From the NCBI RefSeq assembly GCF_042660205.1, contig NZ_JBHSTQ010000003.1:124001-188000 (forward strand): 64,000 bases of DNA. Direction: 5' to 3'. The notes beneath the pieces are model-generated. The model saw nothing but the letters and a program-made list of their open reading frames with translations, ran no database searches and had not been told where the DNA came from. Below are positions 1 to 9,220 of this stretch, one piece after another. Within the stretch, counting starts at the first letter, position 1. Each line of letters opens with the position of its first letter. The DNA comes from Sporolactobacillus kofuensis (GTDB taxonomy: Bacteria; Bacillota; Bacilli; Bacillales; Sporolactobacillaceae). The position numbers were made by a program, and so were the translations under genes.

Positions 1-141
1 AATATCCCTGGACAAGACCTTTCATGCATTGTTTTCATTATCCGGCCTGTACGTAAAGCGAATATTAAGAAACCACATAGATTACGTTAATTTTTTTCTG
101 ATTGGTTGGCACCTACCATCGTACGATCAACTTTCCCGGTC
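1..141. other. Window edge, nothing recognised
   Basis: No open frame with a ribosome binding site, no RNA gene and no clear hairpin is visible before the repeat array begins. Confidence 0.4.
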
Positions 142-431
142 TTATGTTCTATTTCACTCTAATTGGGTTCGATTTTCCATCGATTGGGTTCGGTTTTTCT
201 CGCGTTAGGTTCGGTTTTCTCCCTCTTAGGTTCGATCTATTCTCTTAGGTTCGATTTCCTTCTGATTGGGTTCGATTTTCCATCGATTGGGTTCGGTTTT
301 CCCCTCGTTAGGTTCGGTTTTCTCTTTCTTAGGTTCGACCTCTTCTCTTGGGTTCGATTTTCCATCGATTGGGTTCGGTTTTTCTCGCGTTAGGTTCGGT
401 TTTCTCCTTCTTAGGTTCGTCCATATGGGAA
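142..431 (+). repeat. Tandem array 1: 14 units of a 21-bp repeat with higher-order structure
   Basis: Each unit begins TTRGGTTCG and continues with about 12 pyrimidine-rich bases. Units start at 142 (degenerate), 163, 184, 205, 226, 245, 266, 287, 308, 329, 348, 369, 390 and 411; most are 21 bp, and those at 226 and 329 are 19 bp. A block of different units recurs in the same order from 163, 266 and 348, giving block lengths of 103 and 82 bp, which points to block duplication. Two reading frames stay open only because 21 is a multiple of three; there is no ribosome binding site and I do not regard it as coding. The same family forms the larger array at 44939-45829. Confidence 0.9.
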
Positions 432-529
432 TGTAAATTAATTTATGTGAATGAATGATTTCCTAAATCAATCAACTCAGATAAAACGGTTACCTGACAG
501 GGGGATTGAGCGTTGTTTGCTTTTTTACG

Positions 530-569
530 AAAAAAAGCCTCCATTTCTCACAGTTGTGAAAAATGGAGG
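530..569 (-). terminator. Rho-independent terminator of the 89-aa gene
   Basis: Reading the minus strand, CCTCCATTT pairs with AAATGGAGG across a 14-nt loop (538-546 with 561-569) and is followed by a run of seven T. It lies directly after the stop codon at 570. Confidence 0.85.
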
Positions 570-839
570 TTAAGGTTCAATCAGCTCACCGTACTTCAGC
601 ATCCGAATGTAATAAATGAATGAGCTACTTTGCCCAATGATGTTGCTTCTTTCGAAATACACGCGCATGTCGTCTTCCGGCAGCTCCTCGAAATGCGTAA
701 TTTCTAAATTATGACGGAGTGAAAACGCGTTAACCGCATCACGAATCGATGCTGCTTCAACAATTTTCTTTGGTAACTTAATATCAACAGGCATCCTTTG
801 CCTACCGTTATATTCTTCATAAATCGCGTATCGATTCAT
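570..839 (-). CDS. Small protein of unknown function (89 aa)
   Basis: The protein is not recognised. Support for a real gene is structural: a strong AAGGAGGGG ribosome binding site ends 7 nt before the ATG, and a good terminator sits directly after the stop. It has an acidic middle and C-terminal half, several aromatic residues (Tyr/Phe), no signal peptide and no convincing membrane segment, so it is probably a small cytoplasmic globular protein. It stands alone on the minus strand, divergent from the flippase gene. The tandem-repeat array 142-431 begins about 140 bp beyond its 3' end, which parallels the larger array that lies beyond the 72-aa gene at 45907. No function is proposed. Confidence 0.75.
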   Translation of the reverse strand: MNRYAIYEEYNGRQRMPVDIKLPKKIVEAASIRDAVNAFSLRHNLEITHFEELPEDDMRVYFERSNIIGQSSSFIYYIRMLKYGELIEP

Positions 840-1153
840 CTCTACCCCTCCTTATCATTCGTTATTTTTGTTATTTTCTCCCGATCATGTTGTCCTATAA
901 GCAAAAAGTCCAAAAAATTAATGTCGCTACAGCTTGTACCCTCTGCTTTCGGATACTTTTCTTTAGACAAACAACTAAGAAGAGGTTCTTTCTACTCTAT
1001 AATATACGTCCTGGAAGATAAAGCAAAAAACCTTTCACGATTTATTATTCCCTCCCAAATCCTTTTTCATGGATTCACATTTTTATCCGTATGGAAAATG
1101 TCAATTGACGGCAAAATGAAAGAGAAGTTTTAATTCTTGCTGTAGGTGGACGC
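840..1153. other. Divergent intergenic region, 314 bp
   Basis: It separates the minus-strand 89-aa gene from the plus-strand flippase and must carry both promoters, but I cannot pick a confident -35/-10 pair. An open plus-strand frame here (to 1133) has no ribosome binding site and no recognisable protein character. Confidence 0.4.
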
Positions 1154-2572
1154 ATGAACACATTGATCAAAAAGTTAATTGGCTTTTCGATGGGGCCGGT
1201 CATTGGCGCGATGATTTCCTTTATCACGATTCCTGTGACCACCTATTTTATTAATCCTGCCGAATATGGAAAAGCAAGCATGTTCTTACTTTTTCAAGCA
1301 ATGGTTGGAACATTTCTCTTTCTTGGGATCGATCAAGCCTATACACGCGAATATCACCCTGCTTCCGATAAAACTCAGTTGTTTCAAAATGCGTTGTTGC
1401 TGCCTTTGGCACTGGCAATGATTGTTCTGATCGCGACGCTACTCGTACCGACCCTATTTTCCAAAGTACTGTTCGGAAGCCAGCATTATATTCTCCCGAC
1501 AATACTCTTTGGGATTATGACCATTTTCATGGTGCTAGAGCGTTTTCTCTTGCTCTCCATACGAATGCGCGAAAAAGCGTTCGAATATTCGCTGCAAACT
1601 ATTCTTGTAAAATTGGCCGTCTTGCTGCTTACGTTATTCTTCATTTTTTTCATCCGTCGGGATTTTCTAGCCGTTGTTTATTCTGCCGTGCTGGGTCAAA
1701 TTAGCGGAGATCTTTACTTATTCTGGCGTTACAGGAACTTGCTGAGGATGAAAGATTTCCATCTCGATAAGACATTGCTTGTAGCCTTAACCAAATTCGG
1801 TTTGCCCATTGTCATCGCGACCTCACTCTCTAGTCTGCTTAATGGCATGGATCGGCTAGCACTCCGTTTGTGGAGTGATTTTGATCAGATCGGTATTTTC
1901 TCCGCAACCTTGAAAATAGCTGCCGTTCTGTCTGTCATTCAAACGAGCTTCACCAGCTTCTGGATTCCCACTGCATATCGTTGGTACTCAGAGGGACGAT
2001 CAATTGATTATTTTAAAAAAGTCAGTGACAGTCTTCTTCTTATGATGTCTCTGATCGCTGCTGGAATCTTCTTATTTAAAAACAGCATCATCATTCTCTT
2101 ATCTGAGCAATACGGTCAAGCACAATTTCTTGTCGGCTTTCTTTGCCTCCAGCCTTTAATTTACACCGTCAGTGAAACGACATGTTTGGGGATTGTATTC
2201 ACAAAGAAAAGCTATTTAAGCATATGGGTCGGATTGTTTGCGTTGATTCCTGCAGTTGTTCTTGACATTCTTCTCGTTCCACCGTTTGGTGCGGCGGGTG
2301 CAGCAATTGCCACCGCGATCGCTTATATCTTCTTTTTCATCGCAAGAACCTATTTTTCCGGAAGATATTGGCAGAAAATACCCGTATTGAAGCATTATGC
2401 TGTTTTGTTATTACTCATTGTCGGTGCATTTGTGAATCTCTTCCCACTTTCCAATATGCTACTCATCAACATATGCTTAATCGCCTTGATACTTATTGTC
2501 CAGCAAAGCACCTTACGTCAGCTCTGGCTGCTTTGGAAAAAAGGTGTGTTCACGAATAATGGGGGAATCTAA
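1154..2572 (+). CDS. Polysaccharide/lipid-linked oligosaccharide flippase (Wzx/MATE-like)
   Basis: A 472-aa integral membrane protein with about 12-14 predicted hydrophobic segments over its whole length. The N-terminal segment (residues 10-35, with ITIPVTTYFINPAEYG) is typical of the polysaccharide biosynthesis/Wzx superfamily, whose members translocate undecaprenyl-linked glycans across the membrane. The start ATG is preceded by a GTAGGTGG ribosome binding site. The glycosyltransferase gene begins at the base after its stop codon, so the two are one operon and probably act on the same surface glycan. No polymerase or initiating transferase is present, so the final product (capsule, teichoic-acid-like polymer or spore-surface glycan) cannot be told. 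Confidence 0.85.
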   Translation: MNTLIKKLIGFSMGPVIGAMISFITIPVTTYFINPAEYGKASMFLLFQAMVGTFLFLGIDQAYTREYHPASDKTQLFQNALLLPLALAMIVLIATLLVPTLFSKVLFGSQHYILPTILFGIMTIFMVLERFLLLSIRMREKAFEYSLQTILVKLAVLLLTLFFIFFIRRDFLAVVYSAVLGQISGDLYLFWRYRNLLRMKDFHLDKTLLVALTKFGLPIVIATSLSSLLNGMDRLALRLWSDFDQIGIFSATLKIAAVLSVIQTSFTSFWIPTAYRWYSEGRSIDYFKKVSDSLLLMMSLIAAGIFLFKNSIIILLSEQYGQAQFLVGFLCLQPLIYTVSETTCLGIVFTKKSYLSIWVGLFALIPAVVLDILLVPPFGAAGAAIATAIAYIFFFIARTYFSGRYWQKIPVLKHYAVLLLLIVGAFVNLFPLSNMLLINICLIALILIVQQSTLRQLWLLWKKGVFTNNGGI

Positions 2573-3817
2573 GTGAAGATTGCAATCATTTGTACGGAGA
2601 AACGACCGATTCCGGCCGTTCAAGGCGGCGCCGTCGAGACATTGGTTGACTTATTAATCCGCGATAATGAAATGGATCACAAAGCGTCGATTGATGTGTA
2701 CTCGATTGAGAACAACAAAGCCAAACGTGCTAGTCGCTCCTTGCAGCATACTCAATGCATATACATGGCACCAACAGATACTTGGCAAACCTTGCGTAAT
2801 TTCATCAATCGCTTTTGCTTTAAAACACATCTTCCGTTCTATACCCACACGTTCTTAACACAAACAATCCGCAAACTAAAGCACAGGCGGTATGATTGGA
2901 TTGTCGTTGAAAATCGACCGCTTTTTATTCCACCATTGCGTAAGCATCTGGGCAGCGCGGCACAGATCGCATTGCACTTGCACAATGACACATTGAACCA
3001 GCAATGTTACTACGCTGCTTCAGTCATTCGTCAGTGTGACTGCATTCTTTCAGTCAGCGACTTTATTAATCACCAAGTCCGTGGAGCAGCGAAAAATGTT
3101 CATGATCACACTAAAGCACATGTTCTTTATAATCGTATTGCACCCGAATTCTTTCGTCTTAAGAGAAATTATGCTCATGATCTACTGAGAAAACAATGCG
3201 GAGTCATGAGTGAGAAACAGATCGTGCTTTATTTTGGTCGTCTGAGAATCGATAAAGGCGTGCTGAACCTGATTCAAGCTTTTACGCAGGCGTTACAAAA
3301 AAATAACCATTTATTTCTTGTCCTGATTGGCAGTTTTACAAACGATGATGATCAACTGCACATTATGAGTGCTCTCGACCGACTTCCTAGTGGCACATTT
3401 TCACATCTTAACTACATCCCCCATGATCAGTTACCGAATTACCTCTCTGAGGCAGATATGATTGCACTTCCTTCAATTTGTAACGAAGCATTCGGCTTAA
3501 CAATCGCTGAAGCCATGGCGCTTGGTAAAACCGTCATCACAACAGATAGCGGTGCCATCCCCGAGCTGATTGGTTCCAATGCAGGCATCATTGTGAAACG
3601 TAATCAACGGCTCAATGATCAACTGGCCAAAATAATTTTGACATGTGCTGCAAATCCAAAGCTACGCATGCGGATTGGTAGGCATGCACGCGAAACGGCG
3701 CTGCGCCGCTTTCAACCTGAAGGATATATGGAAGAAATGATGATGAAATTAAATCGGCCAGATGCTGATCCCCGCTCTATACGCCATGAAAATCGAAAAA
3801 GACATGTCGACCAATAA
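2573..3817 (+). CDS. Glycosyltransferase family 4 protein
   Basis: A 414-aa GT-B fold glycosyltransferase. The C-terminal half shows the family-4 donor-binding signature: YFGRLRIDKGVLNLIQAF at about 220-237, then the acidic E-x7-E motif in EAFGLTIAEAMALGK and the following GGIPELI-like TDSGAIPELI. It would transfer a nucleotide-activated sugar in the cytoplasm to a lipid-linked acceptor. Start is GTG at 2573, directly abutting the flippase stop, with GGGGGAA as ribosome binding site; translational coupling is likely. The C-terminus (about 395 on) is a basic tail rich in Arg and His. It resembles YtcC/CotSA-type enzymes of spore formers, but a spore-coat role is only a guess. Confidence 0.88.
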   Translation: MKIAIICTEKRPIPAVQGGAVETLVDLLIRDNEMDHKASIDVYSIENNKAKRASRSLQHTQCIYMAPTDTWQTLRNFINRFCFKTHLPFYTHTFLTQTIRKLKHRRYDWIVVENRPLFIPPLRKHLGSAAQIALHLHNDTLNQQCYYAASVIRQCDCILSVSDFINHQVRGAAKNVHDHTKAHVLYNRIAPEFFRLKRNYAHDLLRKQCGVMSEKQIVLYFGRLRIDKGVLNLIQAFTQALQKNNHLFLVLIGSFTNDDDQLHIMSALDRLPSGTFSHLNYIPHDQLPNYLSEADMIALPSICNEAFGLTIAEAMALGKTVITTDSGAIPELIGSNAGIIVKRNQRLNDQLAKIILTCAANPKLRMRIGRHARETALRRFQPEGYMEEMMMKLNRPDADPRSIRHENRKRHVDQ

Positions 3818-3853
3818 GCAGTCATCCACGTGATGTGTGGATTCATAGACACA

Positions 3854-3892
3854 AACACCCCCGGTCTCCATGTGTCGAAGTCCGAGGGTGTT
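3854..3892 (-). terminator. Terminator between convergent genes
   Basis: AACACCCCCGG (3854-3864) pairs with CCGAGGGTGTT (3882-3892) with one mismatch. On the minus strand the hairpin is followed by TTTGTG, so it best serves the aldehyde dehydrogenase, though it may work both ways. Confidence 0.65.
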
Positions 3893-3917
3893 CATTCAAA
3901 AAAATGATTTCAATGAA

Positions 3918-5387
3918 TCATATTCCGTAGTTTAAGTTCACAAATTTCACATTCACGTAGTCATCAATACCTTGGTGTCCGTTTTCTCTGCCGAAGCCTG
4001 AATGTTTCACTCCGCCGAATGGTGTTTGGGTGAAGGCAACCGTGTTGCTGTTGACGCCAACCATGCCGTATTGCAAACCTTGACTGACCTTGGCAATCGT
4101 TTTTAGATCTAAGGTATAGAAGTAGCTGGCGAGTCCATAGTTGGTATCGTTAGCCATGCGAATAACCTCATCAGTATCGGAAAAAGCAATCACCGGGATG
4201 ACCGGTCCAAAGGTTTCTTGATAGAAAATGTCCATTTTGTCGGTGACACCGGTAAGAACAGTTGGAGCAAAGAAATAGCCGTTACGGTACTCGCCTTCGG
4301 TTAATCGTTGACCGCCTGTAGCCAGAACAGCACCTTTCTCCACACTATCTGTGATTTGGTGCTGAATTTTTCCAATCGCGTCTTCACGAATCAGTGGACC
4401 GGCATCAACACCTTCTTTCAAGCCGTTGCCGACCTTCACCTGTTTCACAGCTGCGACGAGCTTCTCCGTAAAGGCATCCAGAATCGATTCTTGAACGAAA
4501 ATCCGGTTTGGCGACGTGCAGACCTGTCCGTTATTGCGGAATTTGGCGGTAACCAGATCACGAACGACTTTATCGATCGGTGCATCTTCAAAAACAATGA
4601 ATGGCGCATGACCGCCAAGCTCGAGCGACACTTTCTTCAACGTTTCTGCAGACTGTTCAAACAGCAACTTACCCACAGCAGTCGAACCTGTAAAAGTAAT
4701 TTTGCGTACACGATTACTGGAGGTCAGTGTTTTACCAATTGCCGGTGCATCACCCATTACTAAGTTCACTGTTCCATCAGGAACACCGGCTTCTTGGAAT
4801 AGTGCCATTAAAGCCGTTGCCGAGAGCGGCGTTTCCGGTGAAGGTTTAAGCACAATCGTATTTCCACCTGCAAGCGCCGGTGAAATTTTACGCGTGATCA
4901 TTGATGAAGGAAAGTTCCATGGCGTAATCGCACCAACGACACCTAATGGTTCTTTCTGTACAAGGAAGAGATGACCATTAGGTCCCGGAATGGTTTCGCC
5001 ATAAATACGCCTCATTTCCTCTGCGTACCAGCGCACACTTTCTGCTCCGCCAAGCACTTCTCCTTTCGCCTGGGCAAGCGGCTTGCCTTGTTCCACGGTC
5101 ATAATCGCTGCTAACTCATCGGCATGTGTAACAATGAGATCAGCAATCTTGCGCATAATTCTTGATCGATCATCTACAGGCATCGATGACCACACCGGGA
5201 AGGCTTTCTGTGCGGCTTCAATCGCCTTCTCAGTATCAACAGCACCACCTCGAGCAACCGTTGCGATTACTGCTCCTGTTGCTGGATTGATGATCTCATC
5301 ACGTTCGCCGCTCTCGGCATCAATCCACTCGCCGCCGATAAATAATTGTTTCGGTGCGTTCTCTATAAAAGCATCGAATTCTCCCAT
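3918..5387 (-). CDS. NAD(P)-dependent aldehyde dehydrogenase, succinate-semialdehyde dehydrogenase-like
   Basis: 489 aa, full length for the aldehyde dehydrogenase superfamily, oxidising an aldehyde to a carboxylate in the cytosol. Visible landmarks are the WNFP substrate-channel motif, the FTGS nucleotide loop, the general-base Glu at about 256 in LELGG and the catalytic Cys at about 290 in GQVCTSPNR. The best overall resemblance is to GabD-type succinate-semialdehyde dehydrogenases; these usually read GQVCTNANR, so the SPNR variant leaves the substrate open. Start is the ATG at 5387 behind GGGGTGG; an upstream in-frame TTG has no spacing for this site. It is monocistronic. No GABA transaminase is nearby, though a PuuD-like gene is at 8100. 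Confidence 0.85.
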   Translation of the reverse strand: MGEFDAFIENAPKQLFIGGEWIDAESGERDEIINPATGAVIATVARGGAVDTEKAIEAAQKAFPVWSSMPVDDRSRIMRKIADLIVTHADELAAIMTVEQGKPLAQAKGEVLGGAESVRWYAEEMRRIYGETIPGPNGHLFLVQKEPLGVVGAITPWNFPSSMITRKISPALAGGNTIVLKPSPETPLSATALMALFQEAGVPDGTVNLVMGDAPAIGKTLTSSNRVRKITFTGSTAVGKLLFEQSAETLKKVSLELGGHAPFIVFEDAPIDKVVRDLVTAKFRNNGQVCTSPNRIFVQESILDAFTEKLVAAVKQVKVGNGLKEGVDAGPLIREDAIGKIQHQITDSVEKGAVLATGGQRLTEGEYRNGYFFAPTVLTGVTDKMDIFYQETFGPVIPVIAFSDTDEVIRMANDTNYGLASYFYTLDLKTIAKVSQGLQYGMVGVNSNTVAFTQTPFGGVKHSGFGRENGHQGIDDYVNVKFVNLNYGI

Positions 5388-5525
5388 TCTGCATCCACCC
5401 CACAAGTATCTTGAATTCTTGGAATCTATTGATTTATGTAATTATAGATCAAGCATACCTGATCTTATGTATACTTTCCACCCAAATAACAGATGGAATC
5501 CGCCCGACCTTAACTGAAAAAAGAA

Positions 5526-5560
5526 GAAAACACCGAACGGCTCGTCCCTTCGGTGTTTTC
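5526..5560 (-). terminator. Terminator of the D-2-hydroxyacid dehydrogenase gene
   Basis: A 12-bp perfect stem, GAAAACACCGAA (5526-5537) with TTCGGTGTTTTC (5549-5560), followed on the minus strand by TTCTTTTTTC. Confidence 0.85.
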
Positions 5561-5621
5561 TCTCTTATCTAGATCAATGAGCACCTTCGATAACTCGCCA
5601 TCTAAATACTCAAAAGTTTAT

Positions 5622-6593
5622 TTAGTTATCCGTTTTGCCAAAAGCAGTCTGGTTCGCCAAGAAATCCGGCATTTCGTTGCGCATGAACTTGCTAATGTTG
5701 TCTACTGTGACTTGCGCCACGCGCGCAATACTCTCACGCGTTGTTCCACCAATATGCGGAGAAACAATCAAATGGTCCAAATCAGGAACCGATTCGGGCG
5801 GTTCGGTTTCAAATACATCAAGTGCTGCGCCGGCAATTCTGTTCTCACGTAATGCCTTAAAAAGTATGGGTTCATCAATCAATGCGCCTCTTGAAATATT
5901 CACCAAGAATGCCGTCGATTTCATGAGATCAATCGCCTGCTGATCAATAAGATGATAATTCGACGCGGTCAATGCTGTACTGATTACAATGTAATCAGCT
6001 TCCGTAAGCAGCTGATTAAATGCAACAAATCGTGCACCAAGACGCCCAGCTGCCTCAACATCCTGATAGTTTCCATAAGCAATAATCTTCATTTCAAATG
6101 CACCGGCAAATCGAGCAATCTTTTTACCAATTGCGCCAAACCCAATAATGCCCACAGTTTTCCCGGATAACTCGTGACTTTCTCCCCTTGGCCAATCGCC
6201 ACTTTTGGTTTTTCGATCCAGCATCGGGATCATCCTAGATAAGCTGATCATTTGACCAAACGCGAGTTCAGCGACTGAGGTTGCATTCTCTCCGGGTGCA
6301 TTGCTGACCAAGATGCCCTTTTCTTTCGCATAATCCAAATCGACATTATCAAGTCCGGTTCCCGTTTTTAACACATAGTTCAATTGAGGGGCGGCATCCA
6401 TCACTTCTTTATCGCAAGGCGCAATTGCTGTTATATACACTTGCGCATCTTCAATTGATTTTTTAATCAGCTCTTTATCCAATGCTTGGTCAAACATTAA
6501 GCATTGGACATGCGCCCCCATGGCTTCAAGATGTTCCACCATGCTTTGGTAAACAGGCACATAAGATTTCCCAACACAGAAAAGGATACGCAT
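5622..6593 (-). CDS. D-isomer-specific 2-hydroxyacid dehydrogenase (SerA/GhrB-like)
   Basis: A 323-aa NAD-dependent oxidoreductase reducing a 2-oxoacid to a D-2-hydroxyacid or the reverse. It has an N-terminal substrate-binding half, the Rossmann motif GIIGFGAIGKKIA at about 150, and the family signature ending in NISRGALIDE and ALDVFETEPP. The catalytic triad is visible as Arg in NISRG, Glu in ETEPP and His in SPHIGG. The ACT domain of long phosphoglycerate dehydrogenases is absent, so it is a short form like glyoxylate/hydroxypyruvate reductases. ATG is preceded by GGGAGGGG. It is transcribed alone, and the substrate cannot be told from sequence. Confidence 0.88.
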   Translation of the reverse strand: MRILFCVGKSYVPVYQSMVEHLEAMGAHVQCLMFDQALDKELIKKSIEDAQVYITAIAPCDKEVMDAAPQLNYVLKTGTGLDNVDLDYAKEKGILVSNAPGENATSVAELAFGQMISLSRMIPMLDRKTKSGDWPRGESHELSGKTVGIIGFGAIGKKIARFAGAFEMKIIAYGNYQDVEAAGRLGARFVAFNQLLTEADYIVISTALTASNYHLIDQQAIDLMKSTAFLVNISRGALIDEPILFKALRENRIAGAALDVFETEPPESVPDLDHLIVSPHIGGTTRESIARVAQVTVDNISKFMRNEMPDFLANQTAFGKTDN

Positions 6594-6820
6594 GGCTAAT
6601 CCCCTCCCTCAATGATTTTATAGAGTGCTTTTATTATTTTCGGCGCTTATTTTGCATTCAATTATTAATATACCAAATGCAATGGTTTGTTCCTAAGCAA
6701 ATGACTCCCTAATTAGAAAAAATTAATATGTATCGTTCGTCCGTTGAAAAAATAAAAGCATCATGCTAAATTATGAAGAACAATAAAAATATGAATATTT
6801 AGAAAGAAAGGACTCTTTTA

Positions 6821-7960
6821 ATGGACTTAGAAATTAATGAGCAAATCGAATCAAAAGTGATGGCATTTTTCAACCACTTACATACGCATGCAGAAGTCAG
6901 CATGAAGGAGTTTGCAACCACCAGATTCATTAACGAACAACTAAAGAGTCTTGGCTTTCGGACACGAACATTTGAAGATTGTCCTGGGGTGATTGGAGAA
7001 ATCGGGACTGGAAAGCCAGTGGTCGCTTTGCGTGCAGACATGGATGCACTGTGGCAAGAAGTACACGGTAACTTGCAGGCCAATCATTCTTGTGGTCATG
7101 ATGCGCATATGGCGATCGTTCTTGGTGTTGCCATGCTGTTAAAGAATAAGAGCAAAACCTTTCATGGTACGCTCCGACTTGTCTTTCAGCCAGCTGAAGA
7201 AATCGGTCAAGGTGCGCTGGAGTTGAGCAAACGTGGTGTACTTGACGATGCCGACTACTTGTACGGCATCCACCTTCGGCCGGTTGAAGAAACCAAAGAC
7301 GGGCGCGCCCGACCTGCGATTCTTCATGGTGCTTGTGCAACGATTCGCGGAGTAATCGAGGGTGAGGACGCACATGGCGCACGCCCGCATCTTGGCACCA
7401 ACGCCATTGAAGTTGCAGCATCAATTGTAAGCGCACTGGGACATCTCCATGTCAATCCAATGATTCCAAGTTCCGTAAAGATGACCAACTTGCATGCAGG
7501 TTCCGCAACAAATATCATTCCTGGTCGTGCTGAATTCAGTCTAGATATCCGTGCACAATCTAATGAAGTGATGCACACACTTAAAGAGAAAATTGCGCAA
7601 ATTATCAAAGGTGTTGCTGAGAGCTATGATGTCCGCATTACTTTAGATGGATCACATGGCAGTCCTGCAGCGGTCTCAGCACCTGAGGCAATAGCAATAA
7701 TGGGCGAGGCTATTAAAGACGTTTTAGGCGAAGATCATTTCGACCCTGCCTCGAGTTCCAGCGGTGGTGATGACTTCCACCAATATGCCATTCGCAACAC
7801 AAATCTTAAGTCAACAATGCTTGGACTTGGTTGTCATTTGTTGCCTGGTCTTCATCATCCATATATGACGTTTAATCATGACGCGCTGTATAACGGGGTG
7901 CTCATTTTATCCACTGCTGTGCTCAAAACTTTTGAGAAACTGAACCAGAACATCGATTAA
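6821..7960 (+). CDS. amhX: M20-family amidohydrolase, AmhX-like
   Basis: 379 aa, within the usual size of M20D zinc amidohydrolases that cleave N-acyl amino acids. Metal-site motifs are visible: ALRADMDAL at about 70, NHSCGHDAHM at about 90, the catalytic PAEEIGQG at about 125, and a late His in LHHPYMTF. The dimerisation (lid) domain lies at about 175-290. The start of the mature metal domain (GKPVVALRADMDALWQEVHG) and the surrounding sequence match my memory of Bacillus AmhX closely, hence the symbol, but this is recognition from memory. ATG follows AGAAAGGA. Single gene with its own terminator. Confidence 0.8.
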   Translation: MDLEINEQIESKVMAFFNHLHTHAEVSMKEFATTRFINEQLKSLGFRTRTFEDCPGVIGEIGTGKPVVALRADMDALWQEVHGNLQANHSCGHDAHMAIVLGVAMLLKNKSKTFHGTLRLVFQPAEEIGQGALELSKRGVLDDADYLYGIHLRPVEETKDGRARPAILHGACATIRGVIEGEDAHGARPHLGTNAIEVAASIVSALGHLHVNPMIPSSVKMTNLHAGSATNIIPGRAEFSLDIRAQSNEVMHTLKEKIAQIIKGVAESYDVRITLDGSHGSPAAVSAPEAIAIMGEAIKDVLGEDHFDPASSSSGGDDFHQYAIRNTNLKSTMLGLGCHLLPGLHHPYMTFNHDALYNGVLILSTAVLKTFEKLNQNID

Positions 7961-8013
7961 TCATCCAGTAATGAACGATTCGGGAGAAACGCGTAAAACT
8001 CGACCAAAATTCA

Positions 8014-8055
8014 AAAACAGGAATCTTCACGTTGTGAAAGGTTCCTGTTTTATTT
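8014..8055 (+). terminator. Terminator of the amhX-like gene
   Basis: AAAACAGGAA (8014-8023) pairs with TTCCTGTTTT (8042-8051) and an inner CTTCAC/GTGAA helix extends it; TATTTTT follows. Confidence 0.85.
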
Positions 8056-8099
8056 TTCCCGAAAGAGAATGATACATAGTGTCTTATCAAAAAATGTAA

Positions 8100-8843
8100 T
8101 TACACTTCAAGATTTGCCTGTTTCTTTCTTGAACAGGTATTCACAAAAAACTTGAAAAGATCAAGCATTCGCTGATCCCCACCAACAGTCATCGATTCCG
8201 GGTGCCATTGTACACCCATCACCAATCCATCATCCACCAAATCCACAGCTTCAATAACTCCATCAGAAGAATATGCAGCTGTGTGCAAACCATCACCTAG
8301 CCGATCAATCGATTGATGATGGAGGCTATTCACCATCATCGAGTCTTGACTGCTCAGCAACTTATATAATTCTGTATCAGAATGAATGCTGATCCGGTGG
8401 CTTCCTTGTTTGCGTGACACTTTCTGATCATGCTGAATAGGATGATCCACTTCGCTTGGAATATCCTGAATCAGTGTACCGCCCAATGCCACATTGATCA
8501 CTTGCAGTCCGCGGCAAATACCGAATACCGGCTTACCCGCTTTCATTGATCCACGCAATAATTGGAATTCAGCCTCGTCACGATCCGTGTCAAACTCACC
8601 GCAGTTCAATGCTGGATCTTGATCAAAGAATTTCGGATTAACATCGCAGCCACCACTGAGGACAAAACCATCGAACGACTCAATATACTGATCGACACAC
8701 GGACCTGGGACAATCGGCAGGATCACGGGGACCGCACCAGCTTTCATCAATGATGTGATATAATCTCGATGGCAATAGTCACCTTTTGAAAAAGCGGTAA
8801 GTTTTACAAAACCACTCGTGATTCCGATGATCGGTTTAGACAC
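8100..8843 (-). CDS. Class I glutamine-amidotransferase-like hydrolase, PuuD-like (gamma-glutamyl-GABA hydrolase)
   Basis: 247 aa, the size of peptidase C26 gamma-glutamyl hydrolases that release GABA or amines from gamma-glutamyl conjugates. The nucleophile Cys110 lies in GICRGLQVINV, and the catalytic His/Glu pair lies in the QWHPES motif near residue 220. The N-terminus (PIIGITSG) is typical of this group. Start is GTG behind GAGGAGCAG. It stands alone, with no puuA/puuB partners in the window, so the physiological substrate is uncertain. Confidence 0.85.
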   Translation of the reverse strand: MSKPIIGITSGFVKLTAFSKGDYCHRDYITSLMKAGAVPVILPIVPGPCVDQYIESFDGFVLSGGCDVNPKFFDQDPALNCGEFDTDRDEAEFQLLRGSMKAGKPVFGICRGLQVINVALGGTLIQDIPSEVDHPIQHDQKVSRKQGSHRISIHSDTELYKLLSSQDSMMVNSLHHQSIDRLGDGLHTAAYSSDGVIEAVDLVDDGLVMGVQWHPESMTVGGDQRMLDLFKFFVNTCSRKKQANLEV

Positions 8844-9129
8844 TGTCCTGCTCCTCTCATAAACTTTCTATCATTCATATTAAAGTTCAATATAGTCAAC
8901 TTTCATATACACGTCAATGGTGTAAAACAATCACTTATCATTTCCGGATAAAAATTGCACCTTTATTGGCAATCCTAACTGATATTCCATTCATCTTACT
9001 CAAACAACTGTAAATCGTTGCTTCTGATGTACCACATTCATCCATCACAAGAATCATTTGTTTATTGAACTTATTTTCTTGCTTTTGAAAAGATAAGTCA
9101 ATATATTTTCAGATGGAAACAGCAAAAAA
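8844..9129. other. Intergenic region without recognised content
   Basis: About 290 bp between the start of the PuuD-like gene and the rpe terminator. It must hold the PuuD-like promoter. No gene with a ribosome binding site and no clear RNA structure was seen. Confidence 0.4.
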
Positions 9130-9172
9130 AACGTGGCTTTGCCAACCTTGATCGGTTAACTAAATCCACGTT
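9130..9172 (-). terminator. Terminator of rpe
   Basis: On the minus strand AACGTGG pairs with CCACGTT (9130-9136 with 9166-9172), with an inner TTAACC/GGTTGG helix, then eight T. Confidence 0.8.
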
Positions 9173-9220
9173 CCCGTTCCATCTTTTTTGTCAACTATAG
9201 AATTTCAAAATGCGAGATAC

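Noticed and set aside
163..393. 76-codon plus-strand frame in array 1
   Set aside because: Same cause as above: a by-product of the tandem repeat with no ribosome binding site.
798..1133. 111-codon plus-strand frame before the flippase
   Set aside because: It overlaps the start of the 89-aa gene, lacks a ribosome binding site and has no protein-like composition.
3918..8843. GABA catabolic cluster (SSADH-like plus PuuD-like genes)
   Set aside because: The two genes are several kb apart, with unrelated genes between and separate terminators, and no GABA aminotransferase or puuA is present.
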